From: Hetaerina americana
Lineage: Eukaryota; Arthropoda; Insecta; Odonata; Calopterygidae
Assembly: GCA_022747635.1 (NCBI GenBank)
Contig: JAKTNV010000005.1
Location: forward strand, 86,349,969 to 86,413,968
Reading direction: 5' to 3'
Length of the DNA stretch: 64,000 nt
Within the stretch, counting starts at the first letter, position 1, and each line of letters begins with the position of its first letter. The position numbers and the translations under genes were made by a program. The notes below the pieces were generated by a model. The model was not told where the DNA came from. It saw nothing but the letters and a program-made list of their open reading frames with translations, and made no database searches. Positions 22,645-33,473 of this stretch are shown one piece after another.

Positions 22645-24006
22645 TGCCCGTACGAAATATCATCTCGTCAATATATTTAGATAACTTAGTCAATTTTGAT
22701 CCAATTCCGATCCAATCAGTTTCTTGCAGTGAAATCTGACTCATTTAAATTTCTCTTGTGATGGACGCAAGCCTAGATTTGAAGAGCCGCTTAACAGAAA
22801 ACAACTCCGCATATATGTCAAACCAGTCGCAGCTCGATTCGTTCTGAAGGTTCCCATTCCATTCCATGTGTTCTGGTTTCGAATGAACGTCACCTTTTTA
22901 CTTTTTTTGTGAATCATGAGAGTACTTAATGCCATATAAATGGCGCCCAGGCGTCAATTTTTGGCGGCAATGACAAGTCTTAGTAATTGGGCACGAAACG
23001 CCCAATTACTTTTGCCGATTACTTTGGTTTGCGGGGGATCTCCGCCGAACCAAATATTTCGTCTCCCTTGGGGGTGGGCTGGCGGCGGCTCACGCCTTCC
23101 CCAACCACTGGTTGGGTTCACCCCCCTTCGTTTCGTTCGCGTAAAAGGATTAGCCATCGGGACGAAAGGCGGTGAGAGGTGGGGAGCGTCCACCCCCGCC
23201 GGCGCAACCGCGGATGGTGACCCAGTTGCGGTCGCCTACCGAGGACAGCGTTGGTGCCTTCCCGCAAAGCAATTCCTTCAACCCCGGAGATGCCCTCCTC
23301 CCGCCTTCCGACTCTTTCTCGAAACTCACCTGGATTTTTTCTTGTTCGGTTGGCATGGAACCACCATAAGTCCGAGCTGAAGAATCCCCAATGGTAGGAT
23401 TGTGGTTATTCTGCTATGTGCCTGTAATCCTTGGGGGAACGCACATCAAACAATCCCAATGTCACTTCATTTGGGTCTGGTGATTCCATGTGCCTCTAAC
23501 TCCATTGGCGGTGATTTCATTTCGTAATCAGTTTGCCTTATGGCCTTTGACCCTTAACCGTGTCAGAGTCGTGCGGGAAATAAATTTGGCGACATAATTT
23601 GCTCACGTTCTAATCTAAATATTATTTTATCGTTTTGTATCACTGTAGCGAATTGTTGCTTTGTATTTTTGTTAAAATTTGACTTGTTAGGTTTTTCGTG
23701 TATATGTGTTAGTGTTTATGGTTATTTGTATTCAGCTATTATACATCTTTTGGTAATAAGTACAAGGGAAATGTAACAAACAGCACTGCTTTTTTTGAAG
23801 ATTATGACAATGATATGATGACGATCCTCTCTTAAGTCGGATGTCTTTTGGCTCAACTAGACCTTCGTTTTTGGAAGAATTTTTTTTTTAAATTATTATA
23901 AGGTATAAAGGAGCGGTGCACTATTATTCATGCCCCACAAACAGGAGCGGGTTTACTGGTTGGAAGAGGGTGTCGCCCTATCCTCTAGGGTGAAGAGCCT
24001 CCCCCC
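22645..24006. other. No gene; CpG-rich island at about 22960-23340
   Basis: The island has many CG pairs and GCGGCGG-type words. A 146-codon plus-strand frame through it (22940-23380) is matched by open frames on the other strand and shows no motif. The remainder is AT-rich. Confidence 0.35.
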
Positions 24007-24015
24007 TTGTTCCCG

Positions 24016-24079
<64 letters not shown>

Positions 24080-24143
24080 CTCATCTCTCTCTCTTCTCTC
24101 TCTCTTCTCTCTCTCTCTCCTCTCCTCTCTCTCTCTCTCCTCT

Positions 24144-24213
<70 letters not shown>
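24007..24213. repeat. Long CT/GA microsatellite
   Basis: About 200 bp of (CT)n interrupted by single bases; the last 65 bp are nearly pure. It yields leucine/serine or arginine/glutamate dipeptide frames that are not genes. All-pyrimidine tracts like this can form triplex DNA. Confidence 0.95.
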
Positions 24214-24216
<3 letters not shown>

Positions 24217-24930
24217 ACAACCGAGTTCGAGTGTGTCTTTTAGGACCCCCTCTCTCCCATCCGTCAGCTGCTTACACTTCACAGCTTTCCCTCTCTTCCC
24301 CTTCCTCTCTTCATCCCTCGTTCCCCACGGCTGTCTCTTGTTTTCCTAATGATAAACACCTGCTAAAATTGTTGATTTGCCATTTTTTCCTCTATATTCG
24401 ACCAGCGAAATGTTTGCTCTTGCCTCAGCGGTGGAAAATTTCGTCCAATTGTTTGTCAAAATCTGGAACTTAAAGGGTGTGGCAGTGATTTCCTTCCTTC
24501 CAAAAATGATTTGCATCTCTTTCACGACTCGCAGGTGTGCAGACAATTGATTTCTCGTACATTTTCTTACGTTTATTGTTTCTATTTCTTAACCATTATT
24601 TCTAGGAGGTATGATCGTACCCATCATGATTGAGGGTTAAATGAGAATTGTCAGATAACACTTTTGGGTTGTCCGTAAATAGTATCCGTTGCAAAAGTAG
24701 TTAATTACATTCACTTGCATTAATTAATGCAAAAAATCTAAGCAAATACCGCTGTGAAACTTTATTCTTCCCAATCCTTTCGGCATAGAGAGGGCGTTAT
24801 TGACTTCTTGTCATCACTTGTCCTTGAGGAACTCTTTCCGTATTTCTCCTCGGAAATGCAGGTTTTTCCTCTTTAATTTTGCAAAATACATTGGACTCAA
24901 TGGCGTCCCCACAATCTCATTATTAAAAAC
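24214..24930. other. No recognisable feature
   Basis: Nothing beyond short random frames was seen. Confidence 0.45.
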
Positions 24931-25074
24931 AAGTTGTTATTGAGCGGATAAAATAATACTTTGTAATTCCACAGACATAAATCTGTGGAATTACAAAGAA
25001 TTATTTTATCCGCTTAAGAATGAACCGATTCCATAAAATAACGCCTGAAACCATCGATTATAAGTTGTTATTGA
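24931..25074. repeat. Hairpin element flanked by 13-bp direct repeats
   Basis: Arms at 24943-24975 and 24982-25015 form a near-perfect stem of about 33 bp with a 6-nt loop (CATAAA); AGCGGATAAAATAAT marks the base of the stem. AAGTTGTTATTGA occurs at 24931-24943 and again at 25062-25074, like a target duplication. On the minus strand GTTTCAGGCG at 25051-25042 lies about 36 nt before the arm, the same arrangement as in foldback elements 1 and 2. Confidence 0.75.
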
Positions 25075-25163
25075 TTTAATATAACAGTTTATCTATGGTA
25101 ACCGTGGAATTTTACAAGTGTGATACTGGAGATGTAAGTCATCGAGAAGAATAAAATGTTCCC

Positions 25164-25223
<60 letters not shown>

Positions 25224-25502
25224 CCTATATATATAAATATTTATATTATATATATATATATGCATATATGTGTGCATATATATATACACACATATATATG
25301 CACATATATGCATATATACTTATATATTGTACAGATAGCACCTTTAAGGCGTTCACTAATTCTTGATGCGCACGCACTTAATTAAAGCCCAAAGAAAAAT
25401 AAAAAGATCAGCTAAAATGAAAACGACCTACTTCAACATTTTGGTGGTCCCAGCCACCTTCATGTCCGAGGAGACACTTGACTCCTCGAATATATACATA
25501 CA

Positions 25503-25574
<72 letters not shown>

Positions 25575-25580
25575 AATGGG
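25075..25580. repeat. Cluster of TA-rich microsatellites
   Basis: (TA)n at about 25169-25216, a cryptic array of ATATGTGC/TATGCATA words to 25330, and (TA)n at about 25511-25569. The dipeptide frames (YIYI) across them are artefacts. Confidence 0.85.
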
Positions 25581-26673
25581 CTTAACTGGTCGTACTACAG
25601 TAATAAATGCGTCGTGAAATATGGCACGGTTCAATTTTTTTAACCATGTTAGTGAGGATTTCATATCTTGGTGGAATATCAAAAAATATGTTTTTTTTTT
25701 AATTGATATACGTGTATGTCTTGGGCGTGAGCTGAGGACTGTTAAAGCATCTTCGAGCTAGTGCGAGAGTAAGCATTAGTGGAATGCGAATGGAAGAGGA
25801 CAAGTATAAGGCGCCATTTTTTTGAGCTAGTGTTCCAAATAGGTATGGCGCCTTATGGGCGGTGCACCCTAATACGAGTAAGAAATCGATCGCGGTCACT
25901 GAGTTGAGGATTGTGTTTTGAACTCCAGACATGTGGGGATTAGCTGCGAAAAAACCCGAGTGTACTCGTCGAATGAGCAGTCGTGCCTAAGGGACATTTG
26001 AGTCAATCCTTGGTTAAGATGGTGTGAAAATATATAGGCGTCGTGACTGCGAGTGGCCAACGCCGAACAATAGACGGCCAATTTCACGGATTGAAGGCGG
26101 AGACCGCAGCGGCCGGTGCAGAAACTCTTATTTCACTGCACGTGTGGTGAAAATTCGTGAACGGCTGGAGCACTGCGATTTGGAAGGTAATGAGAATTCA
26201 TCACATTCCTAGTACGTGTATTCCCAGGTGAAGGAACTCCCCATTTCTTGCTACAGAAGTGCTTCCTATAGTTGTAGCTTGAAAGTACAAGTAAGCATAG
26301 TGAGAACACACTAAAAATTATATTGTATGTATAATACTCGCTACTCACTACGCATGAACTGCAGTATTTTTTTATGAGATTCTTCTGCGTGCTGAAGTAC
26401 GCGTATGATGGGTCCTGTCTTGAATGTGTCTTTTGTTGGTGTAAATCTCACGTAAGGTGGAAATGTGGACCTAGAGAATGAGCTTAAAAGGGCTATGACA
26501 CACAAGGGAGAATCTAGATCGTGTTATGATTTCGCGTATATTTCGTCAAATATTCGGAAAAAGGGAAAGAGGTTAGAACACTTGTAAAACGAACACAGGA
26601 ATGGTGGGAAAGGTGAAATCGAACAGATCATGAGCGTAAAATTTCATTTTCTTCTTCCCCCGAGAATGGCATT
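25581..26673. other. No gene; small perfect inverted repeat
   Basis: ATAAGGCGCCAT at 25806-25817 and its complement at 25845-25856 could form a 12-bp stem with a 27-nt loop. Otherwise unremarkable. Confidence 0.45.
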
Positions 26674-26750
26674 CTGATGACGGCCGTACCTTCGAAACGT
26701 CAAAATTGAATGTGCATGTCCTTTTTCTGTGTTTCTGTTTTAAAATGCTT
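26674..26750 (+). repeat. Hammerhead-like repeat, copy A
   Basis: CTGATGA at 26674-26680 is followed after 13 nt by GAAACGTC at 26694-26701. The downstream flank contains GTCCTTTTTCTGTG and GTTTTAAAATG. The same order, CTGANGA, a short stem, GAAACGTC, then GTGTCCTTT, is found on the minus strand at 53307-53337. CTGANGA and GAAA are the invariant strands of the hammerhead ribozyme core. The intervening stem is weak in this copy, so activity is doubtful. Confidence 0.45.
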
Positions 26751-27003
26751 TAACTAAAGTTTTTATATGCTTATGGGTCCGTCGCCAAAGACTTTTTCGA
26801 ATATATATATATATAATTATATTTTTTTCATGAAAAATGTTCGCAATAGTGAAAATAAGGAAAGTCACAAGCGTGACGATAGTATATAATAAAACTTCTA
26901 AATAGAAAATAAAGAGACACCTTAAGTTTTGGTTTTATGAAAACAAACTACAGAGCGGAGGGCCTGTGTGCTTTTTCTGGTACCAGAACTTCCTGGCAAA
27001 CTA

Positions 27004-27756
27004 CGAGGGTCATCCGGAAAGTAGTACCCGTTCGTGCCGCATGAAGTGCTGACGACGCGAGTAGCCGCTGGACGAGGTCAGATAGCTTCAGTGGCTTGTC
27101 TGCCTTCTCTGAGCCAAGTTGCGTGACGCTAGCATTGCCTGTGTTGTTTCTGTGATTGTTTACAATGTTTAAAAAAATTGAGAACGCCGCCAGTTGTGAA
27201 GTGAGGGCAGTGATTAAATTCCTCAGTGCAAGAAACGTTCGCCCATGTGATATTCATCGCCAATTAAAGGAGGTGTATGGAGACAATGTAATGGACGAGT
27301 CGTCTGTTCGGCGGTGGTGTCGCAACTTCAACATGGGGAGGGGGAACACACACGACGATGAGCGTTCGGAGAGACCGTCTGTCATTACAGACCAACTGGT
27401 GAGCTCAGTTGACGAATTCGTGAGGAACGATCGGCGCGTCACAATTGATGACATCTGTGAGCATTTTCCCAATGTTTCTCGAACAATTGTTCATGAAATT
27501 GTTAAACACCATCTGCATTATGCAAAAATTTGTGCAAGATGGGTCCCTCGCGTATCTCAATGAGCTGGCGGCGAAGGACTATGCAGCAGGAATACAGAAA
27601 CTTGTCACACGTTATGACAAATGCCTTAATTTGCTTGGAGATTATGTTGAGAAGTAGTTTAAAGTATCCTCTTTCAAATAAAATTTTTTATGTTTGTTAA
27701 TATTTACTTTTGTGTCTTTATTTCACGAACGGGTACTACTTTCCGGATGACCCTCG
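27004..27756 (+). mobile_element. Internally deleted mariner, 753 bp
   Basis: The two ends are perfect 33-bp inverted repeats beginning CGAGGGTCATCCGGAAAGTA. TA stands outside both ends (27002-27003 and 27757-27758). The element is just over half the usual 1.3 kb because the catalytic part of the transposase gene is missing. Perfect ends with a deleted centre are what a recently mobilised non-autonomous derivative would look like. Confidence 0.95.
27165..27657 (+). pseudogene. Deleted mariner transposase
   Basis: Starting at ATG 27165 (MFKKIENAASCEVRAV), the N-terminal half is intact. It has a first helix-turn-helix (FLSARNVRPCDIHRQLKEVY), the linker FNMGRGNTHDDERSERPS, and a second helical region ending HHLHYAKICARWVPR. 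A deletion junction near 27550 then joins, in another frame, to the extreme C-terminus AGIQKLVTRYDKCLNLLGDY followed by VEK and a stop at 27657. All three catalytic aspartates are absent. A short DNA-binding protein of about 130 residues could still be made from 27165-27563; in mariner biology such products can act as repressors, but there is no evidence for that here. Confidence 0.9.
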
Positions 27757-27810
27757 TATGTGCGGCACTAGGAAAGGATTTGGCCCTCCTACCCTGATGT
27801 GTGGATTTCT

Positions 27811-29018
27811 CACATGCGTTCAGGACTTAATGGCTTTTAGGCGGCGTGAAAACTGGTAGGCATTATGAAGGACTCGAGAGGGGAGTAATATTGCGGAAAA
27901 AAAGAAGAGTACATGATAGACGACACTTAATGTGAAGGACTTGGGAAAGAAAAAAAATGTTCTCATATTTATTTACTCGCGATAGAATTAAAGATATTTG
28001 AAGGTATCGGTTTCTTTTAAACGAATCTCCGGAGTCGGATGGGTTGTCTTTCTAGAGAAGAGTTTCGGGCGTTTGGATTGGAACTGTGGGGCAATCCGCA
28101 GCCCGCCAGGCTACGCCCCGTGATGACGTCAAGCAATAATGTCCCGACCAGCGAAGTGCACTTCTTATCCCATACACAGCTGGATCTTCTCGCTGCTCCC
28201 GTGGCCCACCTCTCTCTGTTGCTTGAACCCAGATGGCCCTTGTACCAGTGTACCCGAGACTATTCACACCCCTGATTTGGCACCATGGAAAACATGCGAG
28301 CACCTCAGCGTTGCCTGTATTCCAGGGGCCGGGTTGGAATCTTTGATCCTGCCGATTAATCCATGCGAGGGGAACTTTTTTCAAGTTTGGTAGTTCGTGT
28401 TCTAAATCTGTCAATCTTTTCTTTTTTGTTTTCCATTGAGATTTATGCATTAAGTTAGAATCGACATGAGTTTTTCGAATGGATGGCCGCTGTCATCAAT
28501 TACCTAATCGTAAGAAAAATTGCGTCGCAAATATATTGACTTTTTTGAGAGGTAATTTGTCACATTTAATGCTTTTGTGATTCTGTGACGGCTCAATCTC
28601 CTTCAGATTGATTCCTTACAACTGTTTAATGACGTCGGAACGATGATGGTTTTTGTGTGATTTAGGAGGGGAAAATTTCGCGTCAAAAGGCGTTCGTTCA
28701 AAAAAAAGGTGGGAGGTGCGTTTGACCTTTTACGTCAAGGCGTTCTTTCAAAATTTCTAATGGTTTTTTTTTTAATCATCACATTAGTCTTCGTGTGTTG
28801 AACTCCACAGTGAAAGAACAGTCCCTTAAATCCACTAATGTTATTTTAATCTGCAAACCGGCGAAACTGGACGGCGAGTTTTTCCCCCATATCTCTCAAA
28901 GTGAAACATGTTGCATTTCACCAGGAAGAACAACTCTTGCGGGATCAAGGAAAGAACTTGATAAACATAACAGTTACTGGTTTAACTTTGTTGAATTCCT
29001 TCATTATGAGGGTAAAAA
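27811..29018. other. No gene; possible tRNA-like SINE head at about 28290-28350
   Basis: CACCTCAGCGTTGCC with GGGTTGGAATC downstream resembles a box A and box B pair, and the spacing resembles the S2 head at 51180-51225. The match is weak. The open frames at 28039-28450 have no motif. Confidence 0.35.
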
Positions 29019-29046
29019 GAAGCATATATATATGTATATGTTTATA

Positions 29047-29965
29047 CAGGGTTCGTCCGGAAAATAAGTGTACTGAGCTCAGGGAAAAAAATTTATTACA
29101 CTTTTACATATCTTAAGCTAATATTCTTCAAAATAGGACCCTTGTGAGTCGATACACTTGTTCCAGCGGCGTTCCCATTCCTGGAACGCTCCCGCGAAGG
29201 CATCATCGGGAACCTCTCGAAGACACGTCGTCACGGCCTCTTTGACGGCGTCCAAAGTCCCGTATCGCGTTCCTTTCAAACTCCTCTTTATCTTCGGGAA
29301 CAGAAAGAAGTCCGGTGGTGCCAAGTCCGGGCTGTAGGGCGGGTGCGGCAGCGTTGCCACGCCGTGCTTGGCCAAGAAGTCCGACACGACAAGCGCGGTG
29401 TGAGACGGCGCATTGTCGTGATGCAGCCGCCAGATGTTTTTGATCGCTGGCCGGACGCGGGCGACTCGTTTTTGGCACATTACACTGCTCTGCTATCATC
29501 CGAACACTAAGACGACGATCAGAGTTCAGTACATCGCGAACTTTTCGCACATTTTCGTCGGTGAGTGTCGTTGATGGGCGTCCAGGCCGTGGTTCGTCGT
29601 CGACCTCTTCTCTGCCCTCCACGAACATCTTGTGCCGCCGAAAGATCATGTTTCTGGACATGGCTGACTCCCCGTAAGCCTGGTGAATCATACCGACAGT
29701 TTCGGTAGACGATTTCCCAAGCTTTACCGCAAATTTGATAGAATAACGCTGCTCCAAAAACTTCGGCATCGCGTTCCGTGACGTGGGTCGAGCGTGGAGG
29801 TTCGCGTTAACAGAGCTCCTCACTTCACCACAGCTCAGAGCCGACTGCCTTTTTCAGCGTCGCTTGCCAACATACCCCCCTCCAATCGCAGCCCGTCAGA
29901 GCGGTGCTGGGCGCGCCTGGAGCGGCGGGAAAAAATCAGTACACTTATTTTCCGGACGAACCCTG
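29047..29965 (-). mobile_element. Internally deleted mariner, 919 bp, inside a TA microsatellite
   Basis: Perfect 30-bp inverted repeats beginning CAGGGTTCGTCCGGAAAATA bound the element, with TA at 29045-29046 and 29966-29967. On both sides the flanking DNA is TA/TG microsatellite (29019-29044 and 29966-30052), so it inserted into an existing array. The transposase gene on the minus strand has lost its middle. Confidence 0.95.
29118..29769 (-). pseudogene. Deleted mariner transposase
   Basis: On the minus strand the gene starts at 29769 with MPKFLEQRYSIKFAVKLGKS. The helix-turn-helix region runs on through FVEGREEVDDEPRPGRPS to RRLSVRMIAEQCN. Near 29475 a deletion fuses this, in a different frame, to RVRPAIKNIWRLHHDNAPSH, which carries the second catalytic aspartate. 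PYSPDLAPPDFFLF with the third follows after the canonical 34 residues, then the C-terminus WNKCIDSQGSYFEEY and a stop at 29118. The segment with the first catalytic aspartate is gone. This family differs in sequence and in inverted repeats from the other two mariners in the window. Confidence 0.92.
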
Positions 29966-29981
29966 TATATATGTGTATATA

Positions 29982-30052
<71 letters not shown>
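29966..30052. repeat. (TA)n microsatellite right of the mariner
   Basis: TATATATG variants followed by about 30 pure TA units. It continues the array interrupted by the mariner. Confidence 0.9.
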
Positions 30053-30055
<3 letters not shown>

Positions 30056-31710
30056 GGTAGGTGGAATTGGTAGGTTCTTCCCGAGCAGATGTAGTAGAAA
30101 CAGATATTTTCATATGAAGAAATATAATGCAACCTTCGCAGTCGAATTACGAAAGATAATGCATTTAAATAAAAAAACCTAAATGGCATTCCGATGAAGA
30201 AAAAAATCAACAAGTACCCATGAAAACTCTTCAATGGCTGTACAGATTCAAGTACTCCTCATTCCCTCGTACGATGCCTAGTGATATATAAAATGAAACT
30301 TAAGCCCTCTTACATTTTAGGCGAAAAAATCCAAATTTGAGGCTTTACTTAAAAGCACCCATCATTGCGTGTTGTATATAAGCATTTTCCTGTATGTCTG
30401 TGTATGTTTGTTTTTGTATATTTGCAAAGGATACAATCATTTGTACTCATAAGATCATATTTAATTGTACTTAGATGACTGATGCTCTCATACCTCCCGC
30501 CATACACCCTTTCGGCGGCTTACGTGGTATTCTGTGCATTTAAATGTAGAAAGATGACTTGAAATAATCGTTTGATCGGTTAATATATATGGTTAAAAAA
30601 AACATATGATTTGCCTACAAACTTCAACGGCTGATAAGAGGCATATGACGTGAGGAAAGGTGAGGTGGCGGGCGGGTGTGAATCTGGGAGCGGAGGCGTG
30701 GGCGGCAGCGGAACGGAATTCCCTGGATGACCTCAGGACGGCGGCGTGCCCTTCTGCGGGGGCGATTAAAGGGAGCCCGAGGCACGCGACGGGCGCGCTT
30801 ATTCCTCGGGTTGCCCGCCAAACCGTCTCCGCGATCGAGTAGTCATCGAATGTAAATCATTTTCATTGTGCTTAATTTGAAAGGCTGGACGTATCGCTCA
30901 GAATTGTTCAATATCGATGTTAATCGAATCGCAACGAGGTGCCGATGCGATTGTGCGAAATGTATTTCTTCATTATATCCCGACCGTCCACGTTCTTGGT
31001 GATTGCGTTCTCTTTTGTTCGCGTCCGATGGACGAGTTTAGCGCCTCCTCGTTTAAACGCAATTTACTTATTCAAATGCGGCGTTTCCCCCCCCCCCACC
31101 CCCCGTCCCATCCCAGTCGACGAGTTTTTGATACGTTGACCTTCGAAAAAAAATGAAACCACCGCCGAAGTGGCCTTCGCAGAATGTTGTGATTCTGAAA
31201 TTGAAAAGGTTTCATGACGATTGGTCATGGCCCCGTGTGCAATTAATGTTGCACTCGACCTTGTGGAGAATGGTCCCGTTTCGAAGTGTGAGCGCGGAGG
31301 CATTCAATTGCTCTGCTCCGCTCAGGACGACGAATGCCGGGCCGGGTCGAAGAACACAACAGCGGAGCGTTCGCCGCCCGCAGCCTCGACAATTCACAGT
31401 GCTCACGATCACGTCCACTGCACGAGCAGTAAGTGGCTCATTAAAACGCTCATTACATCTGAGGTATTAGTGGTGGTGAGGCTTAGATGTTCTCTCATGG
31501 CCAGAATCCGTTATGGCGTTCTTATTAATAAATTCATCTATATTTAAAAAGTCCTCGAAAACTGTAAAAAAGTGAATATTTTGTGAAGAATGGGAACTGA
31601 TTGTAATTTTAAGAAATATTGAGGAAAAAATTGCGAGCTTGTTCCTTATCATATTTGACCAATATGAGGATCAGATTTATACTTTACCTGCCCCCTGCGA
31701 ATCTCTCTCG
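30053..31710. other. No gene; CpG-rich patch and C-run
   Basis: 30650-30850 is a CpG-rich patch (GGCGGGCGGG, GCGGCGTGCCC). A C-run lies at 31087-31105. Several frames of 60-108 codons here carry no recognisable domain. Confidence 0.4.
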
Positions 31711-31822
31711 CGAGCATGTTATAAAACTCTTTCACGAGCATGTTATAAAACTCTTTCACGAGCATGTTATAAAACTCTTTCACGAGCATGTTATAAAACT
31801 CTTTCACGAGCATGTTATAAAA
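31711..31822. repeat. 24-bp minisatellite, 4.7 copies
   Basis: The unit starting CGAGCATGTTATAAAACTCT is repeated head to tail with no visible substitutions. Because 24 is a multiple of three, two frames stay open across it and give the octapeptide repeats SRACYKTL and HEHVIKLF. There are no spacers, so it is not a CRISPR array. Confidence 0.95.
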
Positions 31823-32748
31823 AATATTAAATTATTTATTTTTCCGGATCGAGCTTGTCAACTGTTTGAAAGTGGATGCAGTACCGTGTGCATGATGTAT
31901 GCGAATGAGTGTTCCCCGAATGGATGCTCCTGCAAATCCATTATTTCATCAGGAATAATGTACAGGAAACAGGAATGATGTACATTCCTGTTTCATTGAA
32001 CTAAGGAACAATATCGATTTTGTTCGGATTTGTGACGCATTTCATTTGAGGGAAAGTGTGTCCCATAATTTTAAAGGTCGTATTTATGCTATTAGTCCAG
32101 TGTTCAGATTTTGCCTGGCGAAATTGCTCAACATTATTGGAACAAACAAAACGCTAATTGTAATTGCACTCATTCATTTACGATGTTTTCTAGTGTCCCA
32201 TCCAAATGCTCTGCCGACCCTACCCTTGACACAACCACGTAGGCTGTGTACGCGTTTAAGATAAATACTTTCCTTGTAATTATTAAATGTCGTCGAGGAA
32301 TTCCCCATCCTAAACCCATCGTTTTGCATGCATTATTTTCTTCTTCAGTTCTTCATACTTTCCGTCTTCTTTCATACCGTTCGACGAACATGCTCTCTTA
32401 TTTCTTATCACCTTCAGCGCATTGCTCAATTTTTTCAACATAATCTCCATCCATCGGTTTTTTTGGAGCTCGATTCCCTAAACATATTTTAGAACTTTGT
32501 CGTCTAAATTTTCTTTTCCATCCAAGTTATTTTATTCTCTAATTTTTCCTTGCCTACATTCCAAAAGCGTTTAAATCCACGCTTGCCTCAAAGACTAGGT
32601 TTCCGAACCAGACGGAACTAATCGAACCAGTTTGGAAACATGCCGTCGTACAGATTTAATTCTCACTCACCTCTTGGAATACATTTTGCTGTAGTCTTGA
32701 GGGTCAGTCGATTAGTTTTTTCGCGCCAAATGTGTTCGTAAATGTTGG
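31823..32748. other. No recognisable feature
   Basis: AT-rich with short frames only. Confidence 0.45.
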
Positions 32749-33390
32749 AGCAGGTAGAACAGTTTACGTATAACGGAGTGTTTTGGACCAACATGGTCAA
32801 AGTAGTAGGGACGTAAGGAAAAGAATTGCGCTAGGCGAAGAGGCTTTCACAAGGAGGAGGGAGTTGATGACAGGGACGTTGAGTAAGGATGTTAAGAAAA
32901 GACTCGTAAAAACTTTGATATGGAGCGTAGCTATGTACGGCGCGGAAACGTGGTCATTGAAGCAGGAGGATAGACGTAGATTGGAGGCTTTTGAAATGTG
33001 GGTGTGGAGAAGACTGGAGAAGGTGAAATGGACAGAGAAGAAAACAAATGAGGAAGTACTTGGTATGGTGGGCGAAGAGCGGGGTTTGTTTGGAGAAATC
33101 CTATGGAGGCAGGAAAAGTGGATGAAGGGGGTATTGACCGGCAGTGGAATGTTGAAGACTGTAATAGAGGGGATAATGTTAGGCAAAAGAGGTAAGGGAA
33201 GGAACAGGATAGGGATGTTGGACGGAATGAAGCGAGAAAGGAAGTACTCAGAGATGAAGAGGGACCTGATGTAGAGTAGGATGCTGGATTTTGTGTTTTG
33301 TTAGGAGTTACAAAATGTTTTATTTAGTAGCTGTGTCCATCCCAAAACGTACCTTAACCGGTAGATTACCTAATAATAATATATGTAGTT
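32749..33390 (+). mobile_element. 3' end of a LINE (family A)
   Basis: Best preserved family A terminus. It begins with the GAGCAGGT..AACAGTTTAC block shared with 1300-1948 and contains the C-terminal reading frame. Its untranslated end has GTGTCCATC, then AAAACGTACCTTAA, and an AAT-repeat tail (CCTAATAATAAT), also shared with 7400-8000. The 5' side is truncated well inside the polyprotein, as is usual for LINEs. Confidence 0.8.
32783..33274 (+). pseudogene. C-terminal part of a LINE reverse transcriptase polyprotein
   Basis: An uninterrupted 163-codon frame reads RKRIALGEEAFTRRRELMTG, KRLVKTLIWSVAMYGAETWS, RRLEAFEMWVWRRLEKVKWT, EKKTNEEVLGMVGEERGLFG, and ends in a basic GKRGKGRNRIGMLDGMKRE stretch before a stop at 33274. 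This order of motifs is known from the region after the reverse transcriptase in APE-type non-LTR elements. The reverse transcriptase catalytic motif is not included, and the frame opens without a proper start, so this is a truncated remnant and not a gene. The intact frame suggests a fairly young insertion. The clade cannot be fixed from this part alone. Confidence 0.85.
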
Positions 33391-33408
33391 ATATATTAAT
33401 TTGTAATT

Positions 33409-33435
33409 ATATATATACATATATATATGTGTGTT

Positions 33436-33468
<33 letters not shown>
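33409..33468. repeat. (TA)n microsatellite
   Basis: Impure TATACATATATATATGTG followed by about 14 pure TA units, lying directly 5' of a SINE whose target duplication includes the last TATAT. Confidence 0.85.
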
Positions 33469-33471
<3 letters not shown>

Positions 33472-33473
33472 AT

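Larger units (their letters stand above)
26940..27810 (+). repeat. SINE-like repeat (family S2) split by a mariner
   Basis: Left part near 26979-27001 (CCAGAACTTCCTGGCAAAC) and right part from 27757 (GGCCCTCCTACCCTGATGTG) together match the consecutive segments CCAGATCTTCCTGGGAAACC and CCCCCCTACCCTGATGTGTG at 51280-51345. The 753-bp mariner sits exactly between them with its TA duplication. Only the 3' part of the S2 repeat can be traced; the tRNA-like head is not recognisable here. Confidence 0.65.

Noticed and set aside
23953..24282. Open frames of arginine/glutamate or leucine/serine dipeptides
   Set aside because: They are translations of the CT/GA microsatellite and have no gene-like composition outside it.
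29835..30234. Frames with long tyrosine/isoleucine runs, here and at other TA arrays
   Set aside because: Direct translation of (TA)n; both strands give the same peptide.
31711..31822. CRISPR-like regular repeats
   Set aside because: The 24-bp units are directly adjacent, with no spacers, in a eukaryotic context.
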